From Candidatus Dormiibacterota bacterium (GTDB lineage: Bacteria > Chloroflexota > Dormibacteria > Dormibacterales > Dormibacteraceae), in assembly GCA_003169845.1 (NCBI GenBank), contig PNAG01000028.1, positions 269,490-333,489 of the forward strand: a DNA stretch of 64,000 bases. Reading direction: 5' to 3'. The notes beneath the pieces were generated by a model. The model worked only from the letters and a program-made list of their open reading frames with translations. It had not been told where the DNA came from and did not search any database. Positions 16,999 to 26,418 of this stretch are shown here, piece after piece (within the stretch, counting starts at the first letter, position 1; each line of letters starts with the position of its first letter). The translations under genes and the position numbers were made by a program.

Positions 16999-18564
16999 TT
17001 AAAAGAACCCGAGCGCGTTCGGGCTGTAGCTGACGAGTAGGTTTTTGGTCTGCGAGTAGTGCTCCAGCATCATCAGGTGGTTTTCCCTGCCGATGCCTGA
17101 AACCTTGTAGCCACCGAAGGCTGCGCCCGCGGGGTACAGGTGGTAGCAGTTGGTCCAGACCCGACCCGCCTTGATTCCGCGGCCCATGCGATATGCACGG
17201 CTCGCGTCGCGAGTCCAGACGCCGGCCCCCAGGCCGTAGAGAGTGTCGTTGGCGATTGCCAGCGCCTCGGCCTCATCTTTGAAGGTCGTGACCGCAAGCA
17301 CCGGGCCGAAGATCTCCTCCTGGAAGACGCGCATCTTGTTGTTGCCCTTGAGGACCGTCGGCTGGAAGTAGTAGCCCTCCCCGAACTCACCGTTGATCTT
17401 CTCGCGCTTGCCGCCGATCAGGCATTCCGCGCCCTCGTCGAGGCCGATCTGCACGTATCGGGTGATCTTTTCGAGCTGCTGAGGTGAGACCTGCGGTCCG
17501 ATCATGGTCGTCATGTCGAGTGGGTTGCCCTGCTTGATCTTCTTGATGCGAGCCAGGCAGCGGGCCATGAAAGCGTCGTAGATGTCCTCCTGGATCAGCG
17601 CCCGGCTTGGGCAGGTGCAGACCTCGCCCTTGTTGAACGCGTAGAGGACGAGTCCCTCGATCGCCTTGTCGAGGAAGGCGTCGTCACTGGCCATCACGTC
17701 TGAGAAGAAGATGTTGGGTGACTTGCCGCCCAGCTCGAGGCTGACCGGGATGATGTTTTGCGACGCGTATTGCATGATCAGGCGGCCGGTGACCGTTTCC
17801 CCGGTGAAAGCGATCTTTGCGATCCGGGGGCTGGTGGCCAGCGCCTTGCCGATCTCCGCACCAGGTCCGTTCACGACGTTGATCACGCCCGGCGGTACGA
17901 CGCCTTGCACGACCTCCATGAGCTTCAGGATTGACCACGGGGTCGGAGAGGCCGGCTTGAGCACGACGCAGTTTCCGGCGGCGAGCGCCGGCGCCAACTT
18001 CCAGGCTGCCATGAGGAGCGGGAAGTTGAACGGGATGATCTGGCCGACCACCCCCAAGGGCTCGTGGAAGTGGTACGCGACCGTGTCTTTGTCGATCTCG
18101 GTCAACGTGCCTTCGAGCGAGCGAGTCGCGCCGGCGAAATAGCGGAAATGATCGATCGCCAGAGGTAGGTCAGCCGCCAGCGTCTCACGGACTGGCTTGC
18201 CGTTGTCCCAACTCTCGGCCACGGCCAGCATCTCGAGGTTGGCTTCGATCGCATCCGCGATCGCCAACAGCACCCGGGAGCGCTCCGTGAGGGAAGTCTC
18301 GCCCCACTTCTGCTTGGCCGCATGTGCGGCGTCCAGCGCGAGCTCGACGTCTTCGGCGGTTGAGGCGGGAACCTCGCAGATGAGCCCGTTGGTCGCAGGG
18401 CTCATGTTCTTGCTGTAACCACCCTTCACGGGCGCCACCCAGCGCCCACCGATGAAATTGTCGTAGCGGTTCTTGACCTCGACCACGCTGCCTGGTCGCC
18501 CCGGCGCAGCGTAGATCTTGGCTGCCGGGGACTTGACCGCGACCTCTTCGGTAATAGTTGCCAT
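16999..18564 (-). CDS. NAD-dependent aldehyde dehydrogenase (acetaldehyde dehydrogenase ExaC/AldB type)
   Basis: This 521-residue enzyme has [12 protein letters not shown] (cofactor loop), [12 protein letters not shown] with the general-base Glu, and GEVCTCPSR with the nucleophilic Cys. The double-Cys form is typical of acetaldehyde dehydrogenase II. AGGAGG lies 6 nt before the ATG at 18564; a GTG one codon earlier is less likely. It oxidises aldehydes to acids in the cytoplasm. Together with DUF779 downstream and a divergent alcohol dehydrogenase it forms an alcohol-to-acid oxidation module. Confidence 0.92.
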   Translation of the reverse strand: MATITEEVAVKSPAAKIYAAPGRPGSVVEVKNRYDNFIGGRWVAPVKGGYSKNMSPATNGLICEVPASTAEDVELALDAAHAAKQKWGETSLTERSRVLLAIADAIEANLEMLAVAESWDNGKPVRETLAADLPLAIDHFRYFAGATRSLEGTLTEIDKDTVAYHFHEPLGVVGQIIPFNFPLLMAAWKLAPALAAGNCVVLKPASPTPWSILKLMEVVQGVVPPGVINVVNGPGAEIGKALATSPRIAKIAFTGETVTGRLIMQYASQNIIPVSLELGGKSPNIFFSDVMASDDAFLDKAIEGLVLYAFNKGEVCTCPSRALIQEDIYDAFMARCLARIKKIKQGNPLDMTTMIGPQVSPQQLEKITRYVQIGLDEGAECLIGGKREKINGEFGEGYYFQPTVLKGNNKMRVFQEEIFGPVLAVTTFKDEAEALAIANDTLYGLGAGVWTRDASRAYRMGRGIKAGRVWTNCYHLYPAGAAFGGYKVSGIGRENHLMMLEHYSQTKNLLVSYSPNALGFF

Positions 18565-18624
18565 CACTGACCTCCTTGTCTTGCGGGCGAGGGAATTGCC
18601 GCTATAGGCCCGCTCCCTTCTGAT

Positions 18625-18642
18625 TTAGCCTTGGCCGGCTAA
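18625..18642. promoter_or_regulatory. Inverted repeat in ALDH/ADH divergent promoter region
   Basis: TTAGCC-N6-GGCTAA, an 18-bp palindromic element, lies between the divergent aldehyde and alcohol dehydrogenase genes. It is a candidate operator for joint regulation. Confidence 0.4.
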
Positions 18643-18726
18643 GTGCCGACAGGGCTGATCGCCCCCCAAATACCGGGCCGCCGGCCACCTGACCAAACGC
18701 CGTTCAATAGAGAGGACGTGCGAGCG

Positions 18727-19710
18727 ATGGTCGTCGAAGAACCCGGTCGGCCCCTGGCGCAACGCGACCTGGCCGAACCACGAGCGCAAGCGGGAGAGGT
18801 GCTGATCCGAGTTCACGCCTGCGGTGTCTGCCGTACGGACCTGCATATCACCGATGGCGAGCTGCCCCTGCACAAGCGCCCGATAGTGCCGGGACACCAG
18901 GTCGTCGGTGTCGTTGAGGAACCCTCTTACGGCAAGCGATTCAAGGCGGGCGACAGGGTCGGCGTTGCCTGGCTCGCCTCTGCGTGCGGCGCCTGCCGCT
19001 ACTGCCGGGAGGGTTTGGAGAACCTGTGCGAGAAAGCGCTGTTCACCGGCTACGACCGCGACGGCGGCTACGCCGAGCTTGTGACCGCGGACGAGCGCTT
19101 CTGCTACCCGATCCCGCCCGGATACCCGGACCTCAGCGCGGCCCCCCTGCTCTGCGGCGGGCTCATCGGGTTTCGAGCCTGGCGTATGTGCGGACCGGTT
19201 GAGCGAATCGGCTTTTACGGGTTCGGATCGGCGGCGCACATCATCCTGCAAGTCGCCAGAAATGCGGGTCAGCGGACGTATGCGTTCGTGCGGACCGGCG
19301 ACGTCGCTGCCGAGCGCTTTGCTCTCGATCGCGGCGCTGATTGGGCAGGCGACTCGATGAGGCCGGCGCAAGATCCGCTGGATGCAGCGATCATCTTCGC
19401 GGCCGCTGGCGAGCTTGTACCCGCGGCACTGAGGGCGGTGAGACCTGGCGGAACTGTGGTTTGTGCCGGCATCCACATGAGCGACATTCCGTCGTTCCCG
19501 TACTCAATCCTGTGGGGTGAACGCGTGTTGCGCTCGGTGGCCAACCTCACGCGCCAGGACGGGATCGATTTCCTAGAGCTGGCGCCCACGATTCCAATCG
19601 AGGCCTTTGTTGAGACCCATCCACTGAGCGACGCCAACCTCGCACTGGGAAGGCTCAGGGCAGGCTCGATCCTGGGCTCGGCGGTCCTAGTCGTTGGGCC
19701 TGATGCCTAA
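18727..19710 (+). CDS. Zinc-dependent alcohol dehydrogenase (AdhA/AdhP-like)
   Basis: This protein of about 327 residues is a medium-chain dehydrogenase. CGVCRTDLH and GHQVVG provide the catalytic zinc site, and four Cys in the [15 protein letters not shown] segment form the structural zinc site. A cofactor-binding region follows with GFGSAAH. The C-terminal [19 protein letters not shown] is typical of AdhA-like enzymes. I chose the ATG at 18727, since the family begins near MVVEEPG; an upstream GTG at 18718 is possible. It is divergent from the aldehyde dehydrogenase gene, consistent with sequential alcohol and aldehyde oxidation. Confidence 0.88.
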   Translation: MVVEEPGRPLAQRDLAEPRAQAGEVLIRVHACGVCRTDLHITDGELPLHKRPIVPGHQVVGVVEEPSYGKRFKAGDRVGVAWLASACGACRYCREGLENLCEKALFTGYDRDGGYAELVTADERFCYPIPPGYPDLSAAPLLCGGLIGFRAWRMCGPVERIGFYGFGSAAHIILQVARNAGQRTYAFVRTGDVAAERFALDRGADWAGDSMRPAQDPLDAAIIFAAAGELVPAALRAVRPGGTVVCAGIHMSDIPSFPYSILWGERVLRSVANLTRQDGIDFLELAPTIPIEAFVETHPLSDANLALGRLRAGSILGSAVLVVGPDA

Positions 19711-19781
19711 CTCTGCCTGCTCATAAGAAGTGCAAAGTCAGAGCCCTTTACAGCTTTCGATTCGGTCCGTAGAGCTGGACG

Positions 19782-22556
19782 TTACGTCTTAGTTTTGGCC
19801 CCGCTCACGTACTTCGCAGGCTCCTTGTCAAAGCTTGCTTTGCAGCCTGGAGAGCAGAAGTAGTACGTCACGCCATCGTGAACCGATCGAAGGTCCGCAT
19901 GGTCCGGGTCGACGCTCATTCCGCAGACGGGGTCGATCGCCGATCGTTGTGCTTCCATTTCTCCTCCTGGCTTGGCAGCCATCACATCTGCATGGCCGGC
20001 AACACCACCGTTCGCATGCCCGGCGTACGCCACGCTGTCTGGGATTGCGGCACCAACCTCAACCACCGGTTCCACAACCTTAGCCGCGGCGCCGGTGCTT
20101 GCCGGGACCCGGAACCTGCGTAGGCGGTTGGAGTTCGTCACGACCGAAAGCGAACTGAGCGCCATGGCGCCTGCCGCGATCATCGGGCTCAGGCGCAGCC
20201 CTACGAAGGGGTAGAGCGCTCCGGCCGCGATCGGGATGCCGATCACGTTGTAGCCGAAGGCCCAGACCAAGTTCTGACGGATGTTGCGCATGGTTGCTCG
20301 GCTCAGCTGGATCGCCGTGACCACCCCCGTGAGCGCCCCTGAGATCAACGTGATGTCCGACGACTCGATGGCCACGTCGGTGCCGGTTCCGATCGCCAGG
20401 CCGATGTCAGCCTGAGCCAGCGCCGGCGCGTCGTTGATGCCGTCTCCGACCATCGCCACCCGCCTGCCTTCGGACTGCAGCCGCTTCACTTCCGCAGCCT
20501 TTCGATCGGGCAGCACCTCCGCCAGGACGCGGCCGATACCCACCTGGCGCGCGATTGCAGCCGCGGTTCGCCGGTTGTCGCCGGTGATCATCACGACCTC
20601 GAGACCGAGTGAGCGCAGGCTTGCCACCGCGGCCACCGACTCTTCCTTAAGAGTGTCAGCAACAGCGAGAACGCCGGCCGGCTTGCCGTCGATGGCGACC
20701 AGCAGCGGCGTCCTACCGTCGGCCGACAGCCGGTCGGCCTCGGCCTCCAAGGCGGTGGCATGGATGCCGGCATCACGAAGAAGGGCTGGGTTTCCGATCA
20801 GCACGAAGTGACCGTCGACTGTGGCGCGGACGCCCTTGCCGGTGATGGAATCGAATCCCGACGGTTCGCTCAGGACGATCTCGCGAGATCTGGCTCCCGC
20901 CACCACCGCCACGGCCAGCGGGTGCTCGGACGGCCGCTCAGCTGAAGCCGCGAGCCCAAGGAGCTCTTCCTCTTTAATGCCATCGGCGAACACATCCGTG
21001 AGCGCCGGTTGGCCGCGCGTGATCGTTCCCGTCTTGTCCAGGACGATGGTGTCCAGCTTGTGGGCGGTCTCCAGCGCTTCCGCCGAGCGGATCAGGATGC
21101 CTTGCTCGGCTCCCTTGCCGGTGCTCACCATCACTGAGAGGGGAGTCGCCAGACCGAGCGCGCAGGGGCAGGCGATGATGAGCACCGCTACCGCGCTCAC
21201 CATCGCTGAGGTGAACGAAGGCTGCGGCCCGAACACGAACCAGGCGACGAATGTCCAGATCGCGATTCCGATCACCGCGGGCACGAAGTAGCCGGAGACG
21301 GAGTCTGCGAGGCGCTGAATGGGCGCCTTCGAGCCCTGTGCCTGTTGGACAAGCTTGATGATCTGGGCCAGCATCGTGTCCCGGCCGACCCTGGTGGCTC
21401 GGAAGCGGAATGAGCCTGTACGGTTGATGGTGGCGCCAATCACCGTGTCGCCGGCCCGCTTGGTAGCAGGAATCGGCTCGCCCGTCACCATTGATTCGTC
21501 GACCGCCGACTCGCCGTCCACGACCTCACCGTCGACCGGTATCTTCTCGCCGGGACGGACGATTACGACATCGCCCGCGACCACGTCCTCAACTGGGATG
21601 TCAGCCTCGGCGCCATTGCGGACGACACGCGCGGTGCGCGCCTGGAGCCCGATCAGCTTTCGAATCGCTGCCCCGGTGCCGGCCTTGGCGCGGGCCTCGA
21701 AGAGCCGGCCCAGCAGGATCAGGGTGATGATCACGCCGACTGCCTCGAAGTAGACCTCACGGAGTCCGGCGGGCAGGATGGCCGGAGCCACCGTCACCAT
21801 CAGGCTGTAGCCGAACGCCGCTGAGCTGCCCAGCGTGATCAGCGAATTCATCTCAGCCTGTCGGTGGAGAAGGCTGAGCCAGCCGGTGCGGTGGATGGGC
21901 CAGCCCGAATAGAACATCACCGGCGTAATCAGGGCCAGCTGCAGCCAGTGGTTGCCCAAAATCCCGACCTGAAGGAGGTTGCCGGCCATGACTGCGAATA
22001 GCACCGGAGCTGTGAGCACACCGCCCACCACCACTCGGCGCGTGATATCTCTTATCTCGGCCTTGCGCTCGGCCATCTCGTGGTCTTCGGTTAGCTGGTC
22101 CGGCTCCTTCGCGCGGTCAGGATCGGGGCGGGGCGGATCGTTCTCCCGAGCAACCGGAGCTGCTCCGCCGTGACCATTGGCCTGTGGCTCGACGATCAGC
22201 TTGCCGTGGATCATGTTCATCCCGCAGGCGAAGCCGAACTCACCTGCACGGTCCGGCATGAGCTCGACTGTCGTCTGACCGTATGCGGAGAGCGAACTGT
22301 TCAACGCGAAGTCCGGAAAGACCACCCGGGATGTGCACTCGCCACTTTCTTGGCGGTCGAAGACGATGCGCAGTGGAACGCCTTGGCGAACCCGTACCAG
22401 GTCGGGGGAGTAACCACCCTTCACTGTCACTGTGACTTCCTGAACGTTTCCGACCTGCGTCGCCGAGTGCGCCTTCTTGGGGCCGAAGAAGAACCAACCC
22501 AGTAGGCCGGTCAGCGCCAGTCCACCCGCGACGACCACGATGTCTGCCGGGTTCAT
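19782..22556 (-). CDS. copA: Copper P1B-type ATPase with N-terminal cupredoxin and C-terminal YHS domains
   Basis: This 924-residue fusion opens with a membrane helix (6-24) and then a cupredoxin-like domain (about 37-124) with Cys74 and the cluster CGMNMIHG (Cys111, Met113, Met115, His117) as candidate copper ligands. The P1B ATPase core follows: TGEP (358-361), CPC (463-465), DKTGT (507-511), the SEHPLA motif and [10 protein letters not shown]-terminal YHS domain starts near 875 with Cys878, Cys901 and Cys905. There is no Cys-x-x-Cys HMA domain, the usual CopA metal-binding head. It would export or deliver copper across the membrane. CsoR and two other copper-type genes lie immediately upstream on the same strand. 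Confidence 0.9.
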   Translation of the reverse strand: MNPADIVVVAGGLALTGLLGWFFFGPKKAHSATQVGNVQEVTVTVKGGYSPDLVRVRQGVPLRIVFDRQESGECTSRVVFPDFALNSSLSAYGQTTVELMPDRAGEFGFACGMNMIHGKLIVEPQANGHGGAAPVARENDPPRPDPDRAKEPDQLTEDHEMAERKAEIRDITRRVVVGGVLTAPVLFAVMAGNLLQVGILGNHWLQLALITPVMFYSGWPIHRTGWLSLLHRQAEMNSLITLGSSAAFGYSLMVTVAPAILPAGLREVYFEAVGVIITLILLGRLFEARAKAGTGAAIRKLIGLQARTARVVRNGAEADIPVEDVVAGDVVIVRPGEKIPVDGEVVDGESAVDESMVTGEPIPATKRAGDTVIGATINRTGSFRFRATRVGRDTMLAQIIKLVQQAQGSKAPIQRLADSVSGYFVPAVIGIAIWTFVAWFVFGPQPSFTSAMVSAVAVLIIACPCALGLATPLSVMVSTGKGAEQGILIRSAEALETAHKLDTIVLDKTGTITRGQPALTDVFADGIKEEELLGLAASAERPSEHPLAVAVVAGARSREIVLSEPSGFDSITGKGVRATVDGHFVLIGNPALLRDAGIHATALEAEADRLSADGRTPLLVAIDGKPAGVLAVADTLKEESVAAVASLRSLGLEVVMITGDNRRTAAAIARQVGIGRVLAEVLPDRKAAEVKRLQSEGRRVAMVGDGINDAPALAQADIGLAIGTGTDVAIESSDITLISGALTGVVTAIQLSRATMRNIRQNLVWAFGYNVIGIPIAAGALYPFVGLRLSPMIAAGAMALSSLSVVTNSNRLRRFRVPASTGAAAKVVEPVVEVGAAIPDSVAYAGHANGGVAGHADVMAAKPGGEMEAQRSAIDPVCGMSVDPDHADLRSVHDGVTYYFCSPGCKASFDKEPAKYVSGAKTKT

Positions 22557-22609
22557 GGCCGACTTGGCCTGGGCGCTCCGGTCATCCGCGTGGTTTGGGT
22601 CGCCACTCT

Positions 22610-22888
22610 CTAGCGCCCCTTGACAAGACGTTCAACCGCCTCGTTGAGCTCGCGAACCTTCTGCGAGCCGTCGCCAGCCCGGATGGCCTCAACGACACAG
22701 TGTTCGGTGTGATCCTGCAGCAGCACCAGGGCGAATGCGTCCAGGGCCGCCTTAATTGCGCCCACCTGGGTGAGCACGTCGATGCAGTAGCGCTCCTCGT
22801 CCACCATCTTCTGGACGCCGCGGATCTGGCCCTCGATTCGTCTGAGACGGGTCTGCACCTGAGGCTTGTGCGACTTGTAGCCTGGCAT
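22610..22888 (-). CDS. csoR: CsoR-family copper-sensing repressor
   Basis: This 92-residue all-helical regulator has Cys35 (RYCIDVL), His60 and Cys64 (DHTEHC), equivalent to the Cys-His-Cys Cu(I) site of Mycobacterium tuberculosis CsoR. I place the start at the ATG at 22888, because relatives begin MPGY and because a CsoR-like operator lies just upstream. A longer form from an ATG at 22927 overlaps the preceding stop (ATGA) and would put that operator inside the coding region. Copper binding releases the repressor from DNA and should derepress the ATPase gene downstream. Confidence 0.9.
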   Translation of the reverse strand: MPGYKSHKPQVQTRLRRIEGQIRGVQKMVDEERYCIDVLTQVGAIKAALDAFALVLLQDHTEHCVVEAIRAGDGSQKVRELNEAVERLVKGR

Positions 22889-22897
22889 GCCTTCAAG

Positions 22898-22914
22898 ATA
22901 CCCCGTGGGGGTAC
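22898..22914. promoter_or_regulatory. CsoR-type operator upstream of csoR
   Basis: ATACCCC-GT-GGGGGTAC is a near-perfect inverted repeat of the TACCCC/GGGGTA half-site bound by CsoR proteins. It lies 10 bp upstream of the preferred csoR start. Confidence 0.7.
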
Positions 22915-22923
22915 CGGTTTGTT

Positions 22924-23592
22924 TCATGGGGCGCTTCCCGCGCCCAGATCTCTCACTTGAATGAAGCTGCCGTGCCAGCTGTGAAACCAGACCTGCCCGC
23001 TGTAACCGTTGACAGAGAGCATTCCGACCAACCGTCCGGCCCTTTGGAAGTCGACCGTGTAGAAGCCATAGAACGAGTCAGGCGCATTCGCGCTCGTGCC
23101 GGTCTGATTCGCGTCTAGCCAGCGCTGTGCGACGTCCTTGGCCTGCTGCGTAGTTACCTTCATCGGCCCAGAGCCGCTCACGCCAAAGCCGCCCATCATG
23201 CCCCCGCCCATCATCGAGTACTTGGCGTTCCACAGCATGTCCGGGCCCGGTTCCCTGGTCACGCTTCCGCTCGAGCGGTCGATCAGGATCTCGAATGCTC
23301 CGATCCTGGTGGCCGTCTCGCGGATCGAGGCGTAGTAGTTGCCGCTGAATGCGATCACCTCGTCCGCGGCGAGGCCACCGGACGGGTATGACGCCGCCAC
23401 CCCCTGGGCAATCGTGACTGCCCGATCGAGCCCAATGTCGCGACTGCCACTGCTGAAGGCACGACCCATCATTCCGCCGGGCGCTCCGATCGACCAGCCA
23501 GTCATCCGACCGGCGCCGATGCCCCCCACGGCGAGCAGCAACGACGCCGCTATGGCCCCGACTCCGATGATCAGCAGGCCTCGTGAGCGCAT
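22924..23592 (-). CDS. Membrane/secreted Met-rich protein of the copper cluster (unknown family)
   Basis: This 222-residue protein has an N-terminal hydrophobic segment (about 5-28) and then an extracytoplasmic body. Methionine clusters stand out: GGMMGR after the helix and a central MMGGGMMGGFG. The body contains a segment resembling a PepSY-like fold (IGAFEILIDRSSGSVTREP). Met clusters bind Cu(I) in several periplasmic proteins, so copper binding is a reasonable inference. I prefer the ATG at 23592 over a TTG at 23598. It lies between a SHOCT protein and csoR in an apparent operon. No family name is assigned with confidence. Confidence 0.65.
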   Translation of the reverse strand: MRSRGLLIIGVGAIAASLLLAVGGIGAGRMTGWSIGAPGGMMGRAFSSGSRDIGLDRAVTIAQGVAASYPSGGLAADEVIAFSGNYYASIRETATRIGAFEILIDRSSGSVTREPGPDMLWNAKYSMMGGGMMGGFGVSGSGPMKVTTQQAKDVAQRWLDANQTGTSANAPDSFYGFYTVDFQRAGRLVGMLSVNGYSGQVWFHSWHGSFIQVRDLGAGSAP

Positions 23593-23598
23593 CGCCAA

Positions 23599-23817
23599 CT
23601 AACCCTGAAGCGCTTTGCGCGTCTTCTCGAACTCGTCCTGAGTGATCTCACCGCCGGCGAGCCGCCGCCGGAGGACGTCCAGGGCCTGGTCATTGCGCTT
23701 AGTCCCGGTGAAGGCCCGGATCGCAAAGTCCGCCAAAACGATGATTCCGCCCCAGAAGAGGACCATCATGCCCGCCATCCAGAGCCAATTGCCGCCGTCG
23801 AAGTATCCCCACATCAT
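23599..23817 (-). CDS. Small membrane protein with SHOCT domain
   Basis: This 72-residue protein has one membrane helix (WLWMAGMMVLFWGGIIVLAD) followed by a short C-terminal SHOCT motif with DQALDVLRRRLAGGEITQDE. The ATG at 23817 follows AAGGAGA; a longer frame to 23874 has no ribosome site. SHOCT modules are short oligomerisation domains. It is the first gene of the copper operon and lies downstream of a second CsoR-like operator, which suggests copper-dependent expression. Confidence 0.75.
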   Translation of the reverse strand: MMWGYFDGGNWLWMAGMMVLFWGGIIVLADFAIRAFTGTKRNDQALDVLRRRLAGGEITQDEFEKTRKALQG

Positions 23818-23909
23818 TTCAATCAATCTCCTTTTGGTTGTGCCATCAGCGTAGGAGCCGGCTCCCCCGGACACTGAGTGCCAACAGGCCCGGTCGTCAC
23901 GGGCCCTGA

Positions 23910-23927
23910 GACCCTATGGGGGTATCG
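23910..23927. promoter_or_regulatory. Second CsoR-type operator candidate
   Basis: ACCCTATGGGGGTATC contains one perfect GGGGGTAT half-site and a degenerate ACCC partner. It lies about 95 bp upstream of the SHOCT gene on the minus strand. Confidence 0.5.
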
Positions 23928-24091
23928 AGTAGGAGCGGCTGGTTGGAAGCTAGTCGGGAAACCAGTGCTCGGCTCGGATCCGAGCTACCTCCACGCTTCG
24001 TTCAACATGCCTCTGTGGGGTCGGTCGGGTCGGCCCACAATTCAACTCGAGCCTTCTCGAGAAAGGGCGTGCGCTAACCTTCGGAGTCGAT

Positions 24092-24167
24092 GCCGGCGTA
24101 GCTCAATTGGCAGAGCAGCTGTTTTGTAAACAGCAGGTTACGGGTTCGATTCCTGTCGCCGGCTCCA
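24092..24167 (+). tRNA. tRNA-Thr (anticodon UGU)
   Basis: A full cloverleaf can be drawn. The acceptor stem is GCCGGCG/CGCCGGC, the D stem GCTC/GAGC, and the anticodon stem GCTGT/ACAGC with loop TTTGTAA (anticodon TGT). The T-loop is TTCGATT, and the 3' CCA is encoded. It reads ACA threonine codons. The DinB-type gene starts 12 bp after its end. Confidence 0.95.
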
Positions 24168-24179
24168 TGGGAGGATGTG

Positions 24180-24644
24180 ATGGACGCTGAAGAGAGAACG
24201 CGGCTGATCAAGAGCTATCGCGACGGGCACCGCGTCGTCATGGATGCTTTGAAAGGCATCACGCCCGAGGAGCTCGACGGCTCCGCGAGCGGTGAGTGGA
24301 CGCCGCGCCAGACGGCCCATCACCTCGCCGACAGCGAGATGATGTCCGCGATCAGGATCCGGCGCCTTTTGACCGAGGACGAGCCGGTCATCCACGGCTA
24401 CGACGAGGCGACTTTCGCCCGCAAGCTGACCTCCGACCGTCCCATCGAGCCGTCCCTCGAAGCGATGCGATGGGCGCGCGAAACGAGCGCGCAGCTCATC
24501 GAGCGGATGACTGACGCGGACTGGCTCAAGGTTGGGACGCACACCGAGAGCGGTCCCTATTCGGTCGAAGACTGGCTGACGATCTACGCCGCGCACGCGC
24601 ACGACCACGCCAAGCAGATCAAGCGCGCCCGAGGCAAGGTGTAG
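24180..24644 (+). CDS. DinB-family protein
   Basis: This 154-residue four-helix protein has AHHLADSEMM and a late HAHDHAKQI, giving the three-His metal-binding pattern of DinB/YfiT proteins. The ATG at 24180 follows GGGAGG; a GTG one codon earlier is also possible. It begins 12 bp after a tRNA gene and ends 2 bp before an M20 peptidase gene, so it is probably co-transcribed with the peptidase. Function within the superfamily (thiol transferase or hydrolase) is unknown. Confidence 0.8.
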   Translation: MDAEERTRLIKSYRDGHRVVMDALKGITPEELDGSASGEWTPRQTAHHLADSEMMSAIRIRRLLTEDEPVIHGYDEATFARKLTSDRPIEPSLEAMRWARETSAQLIERMTDADWLKVGTHTESGPYSVEDWLTIYAAHAHDHAKQIKRARGKV

Positions 24645-24646
24645 CC

Positions 24647-26038
24647 ATGGCAAGAATGCAATCGGTGGAACAGGACGCCCTGTCTCGAGCCGCTGCCGCC
24701 CGCGATGCGGATCTCCAGGACCTGATAGAGGAACTGCGCATCCCTTCGGTGAGCACGCTCCCCGAGCGCCGCGACGACTGCCTGCGCAATGCGAGATGGC
24801 TGCGCGACCGGTTCGAGCGACTGGGCATGAAGACGGAGATCGTCGATGTCATGGAGGGAGGCCTGCCCGTGGTGGTCGCGGACTGGAACGGCCGCCCGGG
24901 CCAGCCACACCTCACGATCTACGGCCACTACGACGTCCAGCCGCCCGACCCCATGGACGAGTGGAAGTCACCGCCTTTCGAGCCCGAGGTTCGTGACGGC
25001 ATGCTCTTCGCGCGCGGCGCGGCCGACAACAAGGGCAACCATATGGCCACGGTGAAGGCGGTCGAGCACCTCTTTGCAGCCGGCGAGCCGCCGATCAACC
25101 TGCGGTTCCTGATCGAGGGCGAAGAGGAGATCAGTGGCGAATCACTGCCGCGCTACATCCGCGCGAACGCGATGCATCTCAGGACCGACGCGGTGCTGAT
25201 CTGGGACAGCGGCCTGGACGAGGACGGCCACCCCACGATTGCGACCGCGCTTCGCGGGCTTCTCTATGTCGAGCTGGACGCCAGCGGCGCTGCCGTCGAC
25301 CTGCATTCCGGCGTGTACGGCGGAGTGGCGCCAAATCCCATCAACACCCTGGCGCGAATCGTCGGCGAGCTGAAGGATCGCCACGGGCACGTCACCATCC
25401 CCGGCTTTTATGACGCGGTGGTCAGGCCCAGCGCGGAGGAGTTGGCGGACTGGAAGAAGAAGGACGCGACGTACGCCGAGACGGTCAAGCGCTTCTCCGG
25501 TGCGCGCGCGTTAGAGGGCGAGGAAGGTTTCCTCGCGCTGGAACGGACCGGCAGCCGCCCCACGCTCGACGCGAACGGCATCGTGGGCGGGTTCACGGGC
25601 GAGGGCAAGAAAACCGTGATCCCGGCGCACGCGTCCGCCAAGGTGAGCATGCGACTGGTTCCGGACCAGGACTGGAAGACGATCCTCGCCGCCTTGAAAA
25701 AGCAGGTACAGGAGCTGACCACTCCCGGAGTCGAAATCCAGGTCGACCTGCTCGGCGCCGCGCCGCCAGTGACCTGTGGAGTGGACCACCCCGCGGCCAA
25801 GGCGATGCGGGCCGCTTACAAGGCGGCATTCGGCAAGGAGACGACGCTGATCCGGGTAGGCGGATCGATTCCGGTGTCGATCGATTTCCAGGAGGCGGTC
25901 GGCGCGCCCCTCGTCATCAGCGGGATCGCGCAGTCCGATTCCGCGGTCCACTCACCCAACGAGCGGCTGGTGGTGGACAACTACCACCGCGGGATCGACG
26001 CCGTGATCCGGTTCATCTGCGGTCTCGCCCGGCCGTAA
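24647..26038 (+). CDS. M20-family dipeptidase/metallopeptidase
   Basis: This 463-residue protein has IYGHYDVQP (first metal His and Asp), ARGAADNKGN (bridging Asp) and EGEEEISGE (catalytic Glu and metal Glu), all hallmarks of M20 two-zinc peptidases. The dimerisation domain lies roughly in the middle third, around the DLHSGVYGGV segment. No signal peptide is visible, so it is cytoplasmic. Likely role: dipeptide or acyl-amino-acid hydrolysis. The start is the ATG 2 bp after the DinB gene stop. Confidence 0.9.
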   Translation: MARMQSVEQDALSRAAAARDADLQDLIEELRIPSVSTLPERRDDCLRNARWLRDRFERLGMKTEIVDVMEGGLPVVVADWNGRPGQPHLTIYGHYDVQPPDPMDEWKSPPFEPEVRDGMLFARGAADNKGNHMATVKAVEHLFAAGEPPINLRFLIEGEEEISGESLPRYIRANAMHLRTDAVLIWDSGLDEDGHPTIATALRGLLYVELDASGAAVDLHSGVYGGVAPNPINTLARIVGELKDRHGHVTIPGFYDAVVRPSAEELADWKKKDATYAETVKRFSGARALEGEEGFLALERTGSRPTLDANGIVGGFTGEGKKTVIPAHASAKVSMRLVPDQDWKTILAALKKQVQELTTPGVEIQVDLLGAAPPVTCGVDHPAAKAMRAAYKAAFGKETTLIRVGGSIPVSIDFQEAVGAPLVISGIAQSDSAVHSPNERLVVDNYHRGIDAVIRFICGLARP

Positions 26039-26097
26039 CACTCGCCGGTAACTAAAGGTGAAGGCTGCAGTCAATTCACCAAACCGGAGGTGCTCAA

Positions 26098-26418
26098 TTG
26101 GGGAGACTTTTCAGGAATATCACGGCGAGCGCGTTCTGCGTTGTCGCTTTAACGCTGGCGACTGGGGCGACAGCGCTGGCGGGAGGGACTTTGCAGACCC
26201 CCACCACTGGCCAGCCGGGGGCACCGACGAACACGTGCGGCCCGGCCAACCCCGTCACTCCTGGCAACTCGGCCAGCTCACCCGGCTCTCCGTTCAACCC
26301 GAACGGGCAGGCGGGCGTGGTCTACGCGGGTAATCCGGGTACGGCTTCGCTGGCGCATTCGAACAGCACCGCGACCGTCTCGCAGTACGACGCCGCCTGC
26401 GTGCGACTCAGCCACTAA
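26098..26418 (+). CDS. Small secreted protein of unknown function
   Basis: A TTG start with GGAGG upstream opens a 106-residue protein with a clear signal peptide ending ATALA at about residue 28. The mature part is Gly/Pro/Asn/Ser-rich with only two Cys (47 and 102), which could form one disulfide. The C-terminus reads SQYDAACVRLSH. No known domain was recognised. Its last 11 bp overlap the convergent MFS gene. Confidence 0.7.
   Translation: MGRLFRNITASAFCVVALTLATGATALAGGTLQTPTTGQPGAPTNTCGPANPVTPGNSASSPGSPFNPNGQAGVVYAGNPGTASLAHSNSTATVSQYDAACVRLSH

Noticed and set aside
22889-22927. N-terminal extension of CsoR
   Set aside because: Would contain the CsoR-like operator and does not match the MPGY start of relatives.
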